Below are positions 8,485 through 16,161 of a stretch of 64,000 bases of DNA, piece by piece. The position numbers and the translations under genes were made by a program. The DNA is taken from contig CAWGVW010000001.1 in assembly GCA_963826145.1 (NCBI GenBank), forward strand, positions 248,001-312,000. The letters are read 5' to 3'. Every line of letters starts with the position of its first letter. The first letter of the stretch is position 1. The notes beneath the pieces are model-generated. The model saw only the letters and a list, made by a program, of their open reading frames with translations, made no database searches and was not told the DNA's origin. The stretch comes from JBGPLJ01 sp963826145. GTDB taxonomy: Bacteria; Pseudomonadota; Gammaproteobacteria; Steroidobacterales; Steroidobacteraceae.

Positions 8485-11076
8485 ATGCGGATGGATAAGC
8501 TGACCAGCAAATTCCAGGAAGCGCTTGCGGATGCGCAATCGCTGGCCCTCGGCCGTGACCATCAGTTCATCGAGCCGGCGCACCTGCTGCAGGCCCTGAT
8601 AGACCAGCAGGGCGGGACTGTGCGGCCCCTCCTGTCCAAGGCGGCCGCCAACGTCAACAAGCTCCGCTCGGATCTCGGCGGGCTGCTCGACCGGCTCCCG
8701 AAGGTCGAGGGCGCGTCCGGCGACGTACACATCTCGACCGACCTCAACCGCCTCCTCAACGTCACGGACAAACTTGCCCAGAAGCGGGGCGACCAATACA
8801 TCGCCAGCGAACTCTTCGCGCTCGCCGCGTTCGAGGACAAGGGTGAGCTTGCGCGCATCCTGAAGGACGCAGGGGCCGTCCGCGGCGCGGTCGAAAAAGC
8901 GATCGACGAGGTCCGCGGCGGCGAGAAGGTCGACGATGCGAATGCAGAAGAGGGCCGCCAGGCGCTCGAGAAATACACGATCGACCTCACCGAGCGCGCC
9001 GAACAAAGCAAGCTCGATCCGGTCATCGGCCGCGACGATGAAATTCGCCGCACGATCCAGGTGCTGCAGCGGCGTACGAAGAACAATCCCGTCCTTATCG
9101 GCGAGCCGGGAGTAGGCAAGACGGCTATTGTTGAGGGACTGGCGCAGCGAATCGTCAACGGCGAGGTGCCAGAAGGCCTGAAGAACAAGCGCATTCTCGC
9201 TCTCGACATGGGCGCACTCATCGCGGGCGCGAAGTTCCGCGGCGAATTCGAAGAGCGGCTGAAGGCTGTGCTCTCGGATCTTGCGAAGCAGGAAGGGCAG
9301 GTCATCCTCTTCATCGACGAACTGCACACGATGGTCGGCGCCGGCAAGGCCGAAGGCGCGATGGACGCCGGCAACATGCTGAAGCCCGCGCTCGCGCGCG
9401 GTGAACTGCACTGCGTCGGCGCGACCACGCTCGATGAGTACCGCAAGTACCTCGAGAAGGATGCCGCGCTTGAACGGCGCTTTCAGAAGGTACTCGTCAA
9501 CGAACCGACCGTGGAAGACACCATCGCGATCCTGCGCGGCTTGAAGCAACGCTATGAAACGCACCACGACGTCGAGATCACGGATCCCGCGATCGTCGCG
9601 GCGGCGACGCTCTCGCATCGCTATATCGCAGACCGGCAGCTGCCCGACAAGGCAATCGACCTGATCGACGAGGCGGCGGCGCGCATCCGCATGGAAATCG
9701 ATTCGAAGCCCGAAGCGCTCGACCGACTCGAGCGGCGCCTGATCCAGCTCAAGATCGAGCGCGAGGCGCTCAAGAAGGAAAGCGACGAGGCTTCGAAGAA
9801 GCGGCTGTCGGCGCTCGATGTCGACATCAAGGCGCGCGAAAAGGAATACGCCGATCTCGAAGAGGTCTGGAAGGCCGAAAAAGCGGTGCTACAGGGCGCC
9901 GCGCAGGTCAACAAGGATCTCGAGCGCGCCCGGGTCGAGATGGAAGCGGCGCGTCGTGCGAGCAACCTGCAGCGTATGGCGGAGCTGCAGTACGGAACGA
10001 TTCCCGAGCTCGAGCGCAAGCTCGCGCAGGCCCTCGAGGCAGAAAAGCGCGCGCCGCAGCTCGTGCGGAACAAGGTGACCGACGAGGAAATCGCGGAGAT
10101 CGTCTCGAAGTGGACCGGGATTCCGGTCTCGAAGATGCTCGAGGGCGAGCGCGAGAAACTCCTGCGCATGGAAGCGATGCTCGAGAAACGGGTGGTCGGC
10201 CAGGACGAAGCCGTGCACATCGTCGCGAACGCCATCCGCCGGTCGCGTGCCGGACTGTCAGACCCCAAGCGCCCGACCGGCTCTTTCCTCTTCCTTGGGC
10301 CGACCGGTGTCGGCAAGACCGAACTCTGCAAGGCGCTCGCGGAATTTCTCTTCGACACGGAAGATGCGCTCGTGCGCATCGACATGTCGGAATTCATGGA
10401 GAAGCATTCGGTAGCGCGTCTTATCGGCGCGCCACCCGGCTACGTCGGCTATGAGGAAGGCGGCTATCTCACCGAAGCGGTCCGGCGCCGCCCCTATTCG
10501 GTGATCCTGCTCGATGAAGTCGAAAAAGCGCACCCGGATGTCTTCAATGTACTGCTGCAGGTCCTGGACGACGGCCGGCTCACGGACGGGCACGGCCGTA
10601 CGGTCGATTTCCGCAACACGGTGATCATTCTCACTTCGAACCTCGGCTCCGGCCTCATCCAGGAACTCGCCGGCGAGGCGAACTACGCGAAGATGAAAGC
10701 CGCGGTGCTCGAGGTCGTGCAGCAGAATTTCCGCCCCGAGTTCATCAACCGGCTGGACGACATCGTCGTCTTTCATCCGCTCGGCGCGGATCAGATCCGG
10801 GTCATCGTCGACATCCAACTCGGGTACCTCCGCAAGCGCCTCGCGGAGCGCGAGATCGAGCTCGTGCTCGACGACGCGGCTCGCGATCACCTGGGCGAGG
10901 CCGGCTATGATCCGGTGTATGGCGCGCGGCCGCTGAAGCGCACCATCCAGCAGCGCATCGAAAATCCGCTTGCCCAGAAGATCCTGAAGGGCGAGTTTGG
11001 TCCGGGCCGGCGCGTGCGCATTTCTGTCAAGGGCGGAGAGCTCGTGTTTTCCTCCGAAGCCGCGAAGCGCGCCTGA
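8485..11076 (+). CDS. clpB: ATP-dependent disaggregase ClpB
   Basis: 863 residues, full length for ClpB/Hsp104. Order: N-terminal Clp-N domain (1-~145), AAA+ module 1 with Walker A GEPGVGKT (206-213) and LFIDELHTMVGAG Walker B, the long coiled-coil middle domain (~410-530, rich in Glu/Lys), then AAA+ module 2 with GPTGVGKT (605-612), YVGYEEGGYLTEAVR pore loop and a C-terminal domain. With DnaKJ it extracts polypeptides from aggregates after heat stress. GAGGAG at 8471-8476, eight bases before ATG 8485, favours this start over the in-frame ATG two codons later. Confidence 0.97.
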   Translation: MRMDKLTSKFQEALADAQSLALGRDHQFIEPAHLLQALIDQQGGTVRPLLSKAAANVNKLRSDLGGLLDRLPKVEGASGDVHISTDLNRLLNVTDKLAQKRGDQYIASELFALAAFEDKGELARILKDAGAVRGAVEKAIDEVRGGEKVDDANAEEGRQALEKYTIDLTERAEQSKLDPVIGRDDEIRRTIQVLQRRTKNNPVLIGEPGVGKTAIVEGLAQRIVNGEVPEGLKNKRILALDMGALIAGAKFRGEFEERLKAVLSDLAKQEGQVILFIDELHTMVGAGKAEGAMDAGNMLKPALARGELHCVGATTLDEYRKYLEKDAALERRFQKVLVNEPTVEDTIAILRGLKQRYETHHDVEITDPAIVAAATLSHRYIADRQLPDKAIDLIDEAAARIRMEIDSKPEALDRLERRLIQLKIEREALKKESDEASKKRLSALDVDIKAREKEYADLEEVWKAEKAVLQGAAQVNKDLERARVEMEAARRASNLQRMAELQYGTIPELERKLAQALEAEKRAPQLVRNKVTDEEIAEIVSKWTGIPVSKMLEGEREKLLRMEAMLEKRVVGQDEAVHIVANAIRRSRAGLSDPKRPTGSFLFLGPTGVGKTELCKALAEFLFDTEDALVRIDMSEFMEKHSVARLIGAPPGYVGYEEGGYLTEAVRRRPYSVILLDEVEKAHPDVFNVLLQVLDDGRLTDGHGRTVDFRNTVIILTSNLGSGLIQELAGEANYAKMKAAVLEVVQQNFRPEFINRLDDIVVFHPLGADQIRVIVDIQLGYLRKRLAEREIELVLDDAARDHLGEAGYDPVYGARPLKRTIQQRIENPLAQKILKGEFGPGRRVRISVKGGELVFSSEAAKRA

Positions 11077-11130
11077 TTCCCCTGTAAAATCCGGACCGAC
11101 GGAATTCTTTTCAGGCGAGGCGGATCCTTC

Positions 11131-11577
11131 ATGCCGTTTTACGAGTACGAATGTGCAAAGTGCGGTCACCAGCTCGAAGCCATGCAGAAAATCTCTGACC
11201 CGCCGCTGCGCAAGTGCCCGGAGTGCGGCAAGCCTGCCCTGAAGAAGCTCATGTCCTCGCCCGTCTTTCGCCTTAAGGGCTCGGGCTGGTACGAAACCGA
11301 CTTCAAGTCGGACAAGGAGGGCAAGCGCAATCTCGCCGACGCACCCGACAAGGACGAAAAGAAGGACGAGAAGAAGGAGGAGAAGAAGGAAGAGAAGAAA
11401 GAGGACAAGAAGGACGAGACGAAAGTCGACACGAAGAAGGACGACTCCAAATCAGAGACCCGGACCGAATCGAAGGCCGAGAGCACCCCGAAACCGGCAG
11501 TGCCAACCGCGTCGAGCCGCAAGGCGTCGAAGCCGCACGCGCGGGCGCCGAAACGCACGGCGCGCAAGTCGAAATGA
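11131..11577 (+). CDS. FmdB-type zinc-ribbon protein with a charged low-complexity tail
   Basis: 148 residues. The first ~60 form the FmdB/CxxC regulatory-protein domain (FYEYECAKCGHQLEAMQKIS and KCPECGKPALKKLMSS, two CxxC pairs for one zinc, then the conserved SPVFRLKGSGWYETDFK). Residues ~75-148 are a Lys/Glu/Asp repeat (DEKKEEKKEEKKEDKKDE) and then a basic Ser/Ala/Lys stretch. The DNA here is a purine-rich tandem repeat around 11355-11440, prone to length change. The domain is usually ~60-110 aa, so the tail is an extension. It overlaps the next gene by 4 bases and precedes aspS, a frequent neighbour. Confidence 0.88.
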   Translation: MPFYEYECAKCGHQLEAMQKISDPPLRKCPECGKPALKKLMSSPVFRLKGSGWYETDFKSDKEGKRNLADAPDKDEKKDEKKEEKKEEKKEDKKDETKVDTKKDDSKSETRTESKAESTPKPAVPTASSRKASKPHARAPKRTARKSK

Positions 11578-12296
11578 ACGACGTCGACACGACGCCCATT
11601 CGATCGTCCTGGATGCGCGCGATCAGGCGGTACCTCGTCGCCGGCATGCTGGTGTGGGTGCCCATTGGTGTGACGCTCCTAATCGTGCGTTTCGTCATGG
11701 GGTTGATGGAGGGGTTGCTGCGCACCTTCCTGACGAATCATGTCCAGACGCAGCACATGTGGCTCAGCATTCCAGGCGTAGCCGCCGCGGTGAGTCTCGT
11801 GCTGACCGTCACGGTGCTCATTGTCACGGGCCTGCTTGTTACGAATCTTCTCGGCAGGCAGCTCGTCGAGGTCTGGGAAGGATGGCTGCAGCGGATTCCC
11901 GTCGTGCGCTCGGTGTATTCCGGCGCCAAGACCTTCGCGGAAACGATATTTTCAAAGAAGGGCAAGGCCTTCAAACAGGTCGTGCTGGTGGAATTTCCGT
12001 CGCCCGGCACGCATACCATCGGCTTCCTGTCGGCCCAGGACGTACCCGAGGTGCGTGGCCGGACGGGCGTCGATGTCGTCGGGGTGTATGTTCCGACCGC
12101 ACCCCTGCCGACCACGGGCTTTGTTCTGATGGTGCCCCGCGCGAAGCTCATCCATCTCGACATGACGGTCGATCAGGCGATGAAGATGATAGTGACCCTC
12201 GGGGTCGTCACTCCGCCGTGGCCGCCGCACGCGCCGCCCCGCGCACCGGCCCAAGTGTCGGGCGACAGCCTTGCTAGGCCGGGGTCCAACTCTTAA
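11574..12296 (+). CDS. DUF502 family membrane protein
   Basis: 240 residues with two N-terminal membrane helices (YLVAGMLVWVPIGVTLLIVR and VSLVLTVTVLIVTGLLVTNL). The conserved DUF502 segment contains RIPVVRSVYSGAKTFAETIF and FVLMVPRAKLIHLDMTVDQA. The last ~35 residues are Pro-rich. Function is unknown. The gene is coupled to the zinc-ribbon gene by an ATGA overlap and lies 33 bp before aspS, suggesting one transcript; fmdB-DUF502-aspS is a recurrent proteobacterial order. Confidence 0.9.
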   Translation: MNDVDTTPIRSSWMRAIRRYLVAGMLVWVPIGVTLLIVRFVMGLMEGLLRTFLTNHVQTQHMWLSIPGVAAAVSLVLTVTVLIVTGLLVTNLLGRQLVEVWEGWLQRIPVVRSVYSGAKTFAETIFSKKGKAFKQVVLVEFPSPGTHTIGFLSAQDVPEVRGRTGVDVVGVYVPTAPLPTTGFVLMVPRAKLIHLDMTVDQAMKMIVTLGVVTPPWPPHAPPRAPAQVSGDSLARPGSNS

Positions 12297-12329
12297 CATT
12301 CGCGGCCCTTCGGGATTTGTGTGGCTTTC

Positions 12330-14102
12330 ATGCGCTCTCATTACTGCGGCCAGGTCAACTCAACGCTCATCGACCGTGATGTCGAGGTGGCCGGCTGGGT
12401 CCATCGCCGCCGCGACCATGGCGGCGTCATCTTCGTCGACCTGCGTGATCGCGAAGGCCTCCTGCAGGTCGTGTTCGATCCGGATGCGAAGGAGGTATTC
12501 GCGGCCGCCGAGCGCCTGCGCAACGAATACGTCGTGCGCGTGCGCGGGTCGGTGCGTGCGCGTCCCGGCAACACGGCGAACGTGAATCTCGCCTCGGGAG
12601 CAGTAGAGCTCGTCGCGCGCGAGCTCGAGGTACTGAACCGTTCGGACCCGCTGCCGTTCCAGCTCGATGAGGATGTGAACGAGGAAGTCCGGCTCAAGTA
12701 CCGCTACATCGACTTGAGGCGCGACGTCATGCAGCAGCGCCTGCGGCTGCGTCACAAGCTGACGCGCGCGATGCGCGAATATCTCGACGGCAACGGTTTT
12801 GTGGATATCGAGACACCAATGCTGACGAAAGCGACGCCCGAAGGCGCGCGCGACTATCTCGTGCCGAGCCGCACGCATCCGGGGAAGTTCTTCGCGCTGC
12901 CGCAATCGCCGCAGATCTTCAAGCAGCTCCTCATGATGTCGGGCTTCGACCGCTACTATCAGATCGTGCGCTGCTTTCGCGACGAGGACCTGCGCGCGGA
13001 CCGCCAGCCCGAATTCACGCAGCTCGACATCGAGACCTCCTTCCTCACCCAGGAGGAAATCCTGCAGCTGATGGAGGGACTCGTGCGCCATCTCTTCACG
13101 GCGACACTCGGCGCGGAGCTCCCGAAGCCCTTTCCGCGCCTGACGTACGCGGAAGCGATGCGCCGCTTCGCCTCGGACAAACCAGATCTTCGAATCCCGC
13201 TGGAACTCGTCGACGTGGCGGATCTCGTGCGCGAGTGTGAGTTCAAGGTGTTCGCTGCGCCCGCAGCGGATGCGAACGGCCGCGTCGCTGCGCTCCGGGT
13301 TCCGGGGGGCGGCGCGCTCTCCCGCAGGGAAATCGATGACTACACGGCATTCGTCGCACGCTACGGCGCAAGAGGGCTCGCGTACGTCAAGGTCAACGAC
13401 GCGGCGAAGGGCCGCGACGGCCTGCAGTCACCGATCCTCAAGTTCCTGAGCGATGCGGCTGTGGCCGGCATTCTCGAGCGAACGCGCGCGCAAGGCGGCG
13501 ATCTCATCTTCTTCGGCGCCGACAAGGCGCGGGTAGTCAACGATGCACTCGGCGCGTTGCGGGTGAAACTCGGCCACGACCTCAAGCTCGTGGAAGCCGG
13601 CTGGCGTCCGCTCTGGGTGGTCGACTTCCCGATGTTCGAGTGGGACGCGGACGAGAAGCGCTGGCTCGCGATGCATCATCCCTTTACCTCCCCGCGGGAC
13701 CCCGAGCCCATCGAGCTTGCGCGCGAGCCCGGTGCGTCGCTCGCAAATGCATACGACTGCGTGCTGAACGGTTCGGAGATCGGCGGCGGGTCGGTGCGTA
13801 TTCACCGCGAGGAAATGCAGTCGGCCGTCTTCGACCTCCTTGGCATCCAGCCGGAGGAGGCGCGCATCAAGTTCGGATTCCTGCTGGATGCGCTCAAGTA
13901 CGGCTGTCCACCGCACGGCGGGATCGCATTCGGCCTTGATCGTCTCTCGATGCTGATGGCGGGCGCCGACAGCATCCGCGACGTCATCGCATTTCCGAAG
14001 ACGCAGACCGCGGCGGATCCGCTCACGGACGCGCCGACCGAAGTCAGCGAGGCGCAGCTGCGAGAGATCCACATTCGCGTGCGAGTACCGCCCCCCGCTT
14101 GA
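12330..14102 (+). CDS. aspS: Aspartyl-tRNA synthetase, bacterial type (non-discriminating signature)
   Basis: 590 residues. Order: N-terminal OB-fold anticodon-binding domain (1-~105), class II catalytic core with FRDEDLRADRQPEFTQLDIE (motif 2) and GIAFGLDRLSMLMAG (motif 3), and the GAD insertion typical of bacterial AspRS. It charges tRNA-Asp. RRRDHGG places a His at residue 30, the position that distinguishes non-discriminating enzymes such as that of Pseudomonas aeruginosa (His31) from E. coli-type enzymes (Leu). ATG 12330 is preferred over an in-frame GTG three codons upstream because MRSHYCGQ matches the family N-terminus. Confidence 0.96.
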   Translation: MRSHYCGQVNSTLIDRDVEVAGWVHRRRDHGGVIFVDLRDREGLLQVVFDPDAKEVFAAAERLRNEYVVRVRGSVRARPGNTANVNLASGAVELVARELEVLNRSDPLPFQLDEDVNEEVRLKYRYIDLRRDVMQQRLRLRHKLTRAMREYLDGNGFVDIETPMLTKATPEGARDYLVPSRTHPGKFFALPQSPQIFKQLLMMSGFDRYYQIVRCFRDEDLRADRQPEFTQLDIETSFLTQEEILQLMEGLVRHLFTATLGAELPKPFPRLTYAEAMRRFASDKPDLRIPLELVDVADLVRECEFKVFAAPAADANGRVAALRVPGGGALSRREIDDYTAFVARYGARGLAYVKVNDAAKGRDGLQSPILKFLSDAAVAGILERTRAQGGDLIFFGADKARVVNDALGALRVKLGHDLKLVEAGWRPLWVVDFPMFEWDADEKRWLAMHHPFTSPRDPEPIELAREPGASLANAYDCVLNGSEIGGGSVRIHREEMQSAVFDLLGIQPEEARIKFGFLLDALKYGCPPHGGIAFGLDRLSMLMAGADSIRDVIAFPKTQTAADPLTDAPTEVSEAQLREIHIRVRVPPPA

Positions 14103-14737
14103 AAAACGACACCGTCGTCTTCGTCCACGGACTGTGGATGATGAACCTCAATACGTTGCTGCTGCGCCAGCGGGTGCGTGCGGAGTACGGCTTCGTGTGC
14201 GAAGCGTTTCACTATTCGGCGCAGGCGTCGACGCCGACACAGATCGTCGAGCGGCTCGCCGGTTTCATCGGTGCCCTTGGCGTCGAACGGCTGCATCTCG
14301 TCGGCCACAGTCTCGGCGGACTTATCGTCATGCGCCTGCTCGCCGAATCGCACACGCTACCTCCCGGGCGCGCGGTTTTGCTCGGGGCACCCGTCGTTCG
14401 CAGCCGGGCTGCGGAGCGGCTGGCGGCAACCACGCTCGGGCGCGCGATGCTCGGCACCGCGGGTGTCGAGGAACTCGCACGCGAACAGGACCGGAGCGCC
14501 TCCGGCGAGCGCGAAATCGGCTGTATCGCCGGCAATTCCCGTTTCGGCCTCGGTCGCGTCATCGGGCGCATCGAAGAAGAGAACGACGGATCCGTGGCAG
14601 TAGGGGAGACGCGCCTCGCCGGCGCGAAGGATCACCTCGTGCTGCCGGTCAGTCACACGGGCATGATGTTCTCGCAGGACGTCGCTCACCAGGTCGGCCA
14701 ATTCCTTAGCCGTGGCTCGTTCGACCGGACGTCATAA
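14099..14737 (+). CDS. Alpha/beta-hydrolase fold protein, lipase-like
   Basis: 212 residues. DTVVFVHGLWMMNLNTLLLR at the N-terminus gives the oxyanion-hole HG motif. LHLVGHSLGGLIVMRLL gives the nucleophile elbow G-H-S-L-G with Ser at about residue 65. A late LPVSHTGMMFS supplies the likely catalytic His. The start is TTG, overlapping the aspS stop (TTGA), so it is coupled to aspS. Such short hydrolases resemble PGAP1/lipase-like esterases; the substrate is unknown. Confidence 0.8.
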   Translation: MKNDTVVFVHGLWMMNLNTLLLRQRVRAEYGFVCEAFHYSAQASTPTQIVERLAGFIGALGVERLHLVGHSLGGLIVMRLLAESHTLPPGRAVLLGAPVVRSRAAERLAATTLGRAMLGTAGVEELAREQDRSASGEREIGCIAGNSRFGLGRVIGRIEEENDGSVAVGETRLAGAKDHLVLPVSHTGMMFSQDVAHQVGQFLSRGSFDRTS

Positions 14738-14820
14738 AGCGCCACAATTGCGTCACGGCTGCGCCTGACTCGTCCGCCAGTCTTCACTCCGTCATTGGGA
14801 GCCAATAGGGAGGAAGACGC

Positions 14821-16161
14821 ATGTCCATCGCCAGGGCGATCAATCCGCTCTTTGCCAAGACGCTCGTCATCGGTCTCATCGTCGTCGGGCTGCTGCTGCC
14901 GCTCGGCCGCGTCGAATCGCTCGTCGCCGAGCGCGGCGCGATGCGCGACACCGCCGAGCAAAGGGTCGCGGCCGGCTGGGGAATGGCGCAGGACATCGGC
15001 GGCCCGATGCTCGTGATCCCGGTCGATACGCGCACCGTTGATTCCACGGATTCGCGCCGCGAAGTGGTCCACCGCGAATTGCGCTACCTGCTGCCCGAGA
15101 CGCTCGATGTGGTCGCGGACCTCACACCGGTCGAGCGTCATTCGGGTATTTACCGCGTGAACGCGTATACCGCGGACCTCGCCATGACCGCGCGATTCAA
15201 GAGCCAGGCGCTTCAGGCCGCGCTCGGCGCGGGGCCGGACAGCAAGATCATCTGGGCGGAAATCAAGGTGCTGATGCCGATCACCGACCTGCGCGGCATC
15301 CGTGAAATCTCGGAAGCAAGCTGGAGCGGGGCCGCCCTGGCGATGAGTCCACTCGCCGTCGGCGCATTCGAAGGCATCGCCGCGCCCGTCGATCTCAGCG
15401 CCGAAACGATCAGCGGGTCGAGCTTCGTATTTCGCGGCATCATCGCCGGCACGCGGAATTTCGCGATCATGCCCTTCGGCCACAGCACGGCGGTGCGCCT
15501 GCGCTCGAGCTGGCCCCATCCGAGCTTCTCTGGCGCTTTCCTGCCCGCGCATTACAAGCTCGATGCGAAGGGATTCGACGCCGCATGGCAGATTCTCGAG
15601 GTCAACCGGGACTATCCGCAGCGTTGGAGCGATGGCGACGTCGCCGGTGATCGCGTCGCGGCGTCGGCGTTCGGCGTGGCGCTCTATGATCCGGTCGATG
15701 TCTATCAGCGCAACTATCGCGCCATTCACTACGCGATCCTTTTCATCGCGATCACTTTCCTCTCGCTCTTCCTTTGGGAGCAGATCGCGAGGCGCCGCCT
15801 GCACGCCATGCAGTACCTGCTCATCGGCCTTGCGCTCGCCACGTTTTACCTGTTCCTCATCGCGCTCAGCGAACACATGAGCTTTGCGCTCGCCTATGCG
15901 CTCGCGGCAGTCGGGCAGGTCGCGGTGCTCGGCGGCTATCTGATCGGCGCCATGCGTGCAAGGCTCGCTGGGAGCATCGCCACTGCCGGCATTGCGGCGG
16001 TGTATGGCGCGCTCTATCTCCTGGTGCTGTCGGAGGAGTACGCGCTGCTGCTCGGCGCGCTGCTGCTGTTCGTGATCCTTGCCGCAGTACTCTGGGTGAC
16101 CCGGCGCGTCGACTGGCATCAGCTCGCTAACGAGATGCGGGCGGGGCCAACTTCTTCTTGA
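14821..16161 (+). CDS. creD: CreD-family inner membrane protein
   Basis: 446 residues, matching CreD/CET family length. It has an N-terminal membrane helix (LVIGLIVVGLLLPLG), a large periplasmic region (~30-290), then a C-terminal bundle of about five helices from YAILFIAITFLSLFLW onward. In E. coli and Aeromonas, creD is a CreBC target linked to envelope stress and beta-lactam or colicin tolerance; no creBC gene is present here. The 3' end overlaps mutS by 35 bp, tail to tail. The start ATG follows AGGGAGGA about 7 bases upstream. Confidence 0.88.
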   Translation: MSIARAINPLFAKTLVIGLIVVGLLLPLGRVESLVAERGAMRDTAEQRVAAGWGMAQDIGGPMLVIPVDTRTVDSTDSRREVVHRELRYLLPETLDVVADLTPVERHSGIYRVNAYTADLAMTARFKSQALQAALGAGPDSKIIWAEIKVLMPITDLRGIREISEASWSGAALAMSPLAVGAFEGIAAPVDLSAETISGSSFVFRGIIAGTRNFAIMPFGHSTAVRLRSSWPHPSFSGAFLPAHYKLDAKGFDAAWQILEVNRDYPQRWSDGDVAGDRVAASAFGVALYDPVDVYQRNYRAIHYAILFIAITFLSLFLWEQIARRRLHAMQYLLIGLALATFYLFLIALSEHMSFALAYALAAVGQVAVLGGYLIGAMRARLAGSIATAGIAAVYGALYLLVLSEEYALLLGALLLFVILAAVLWVTRRVDWHQLANEMRAGPTSS

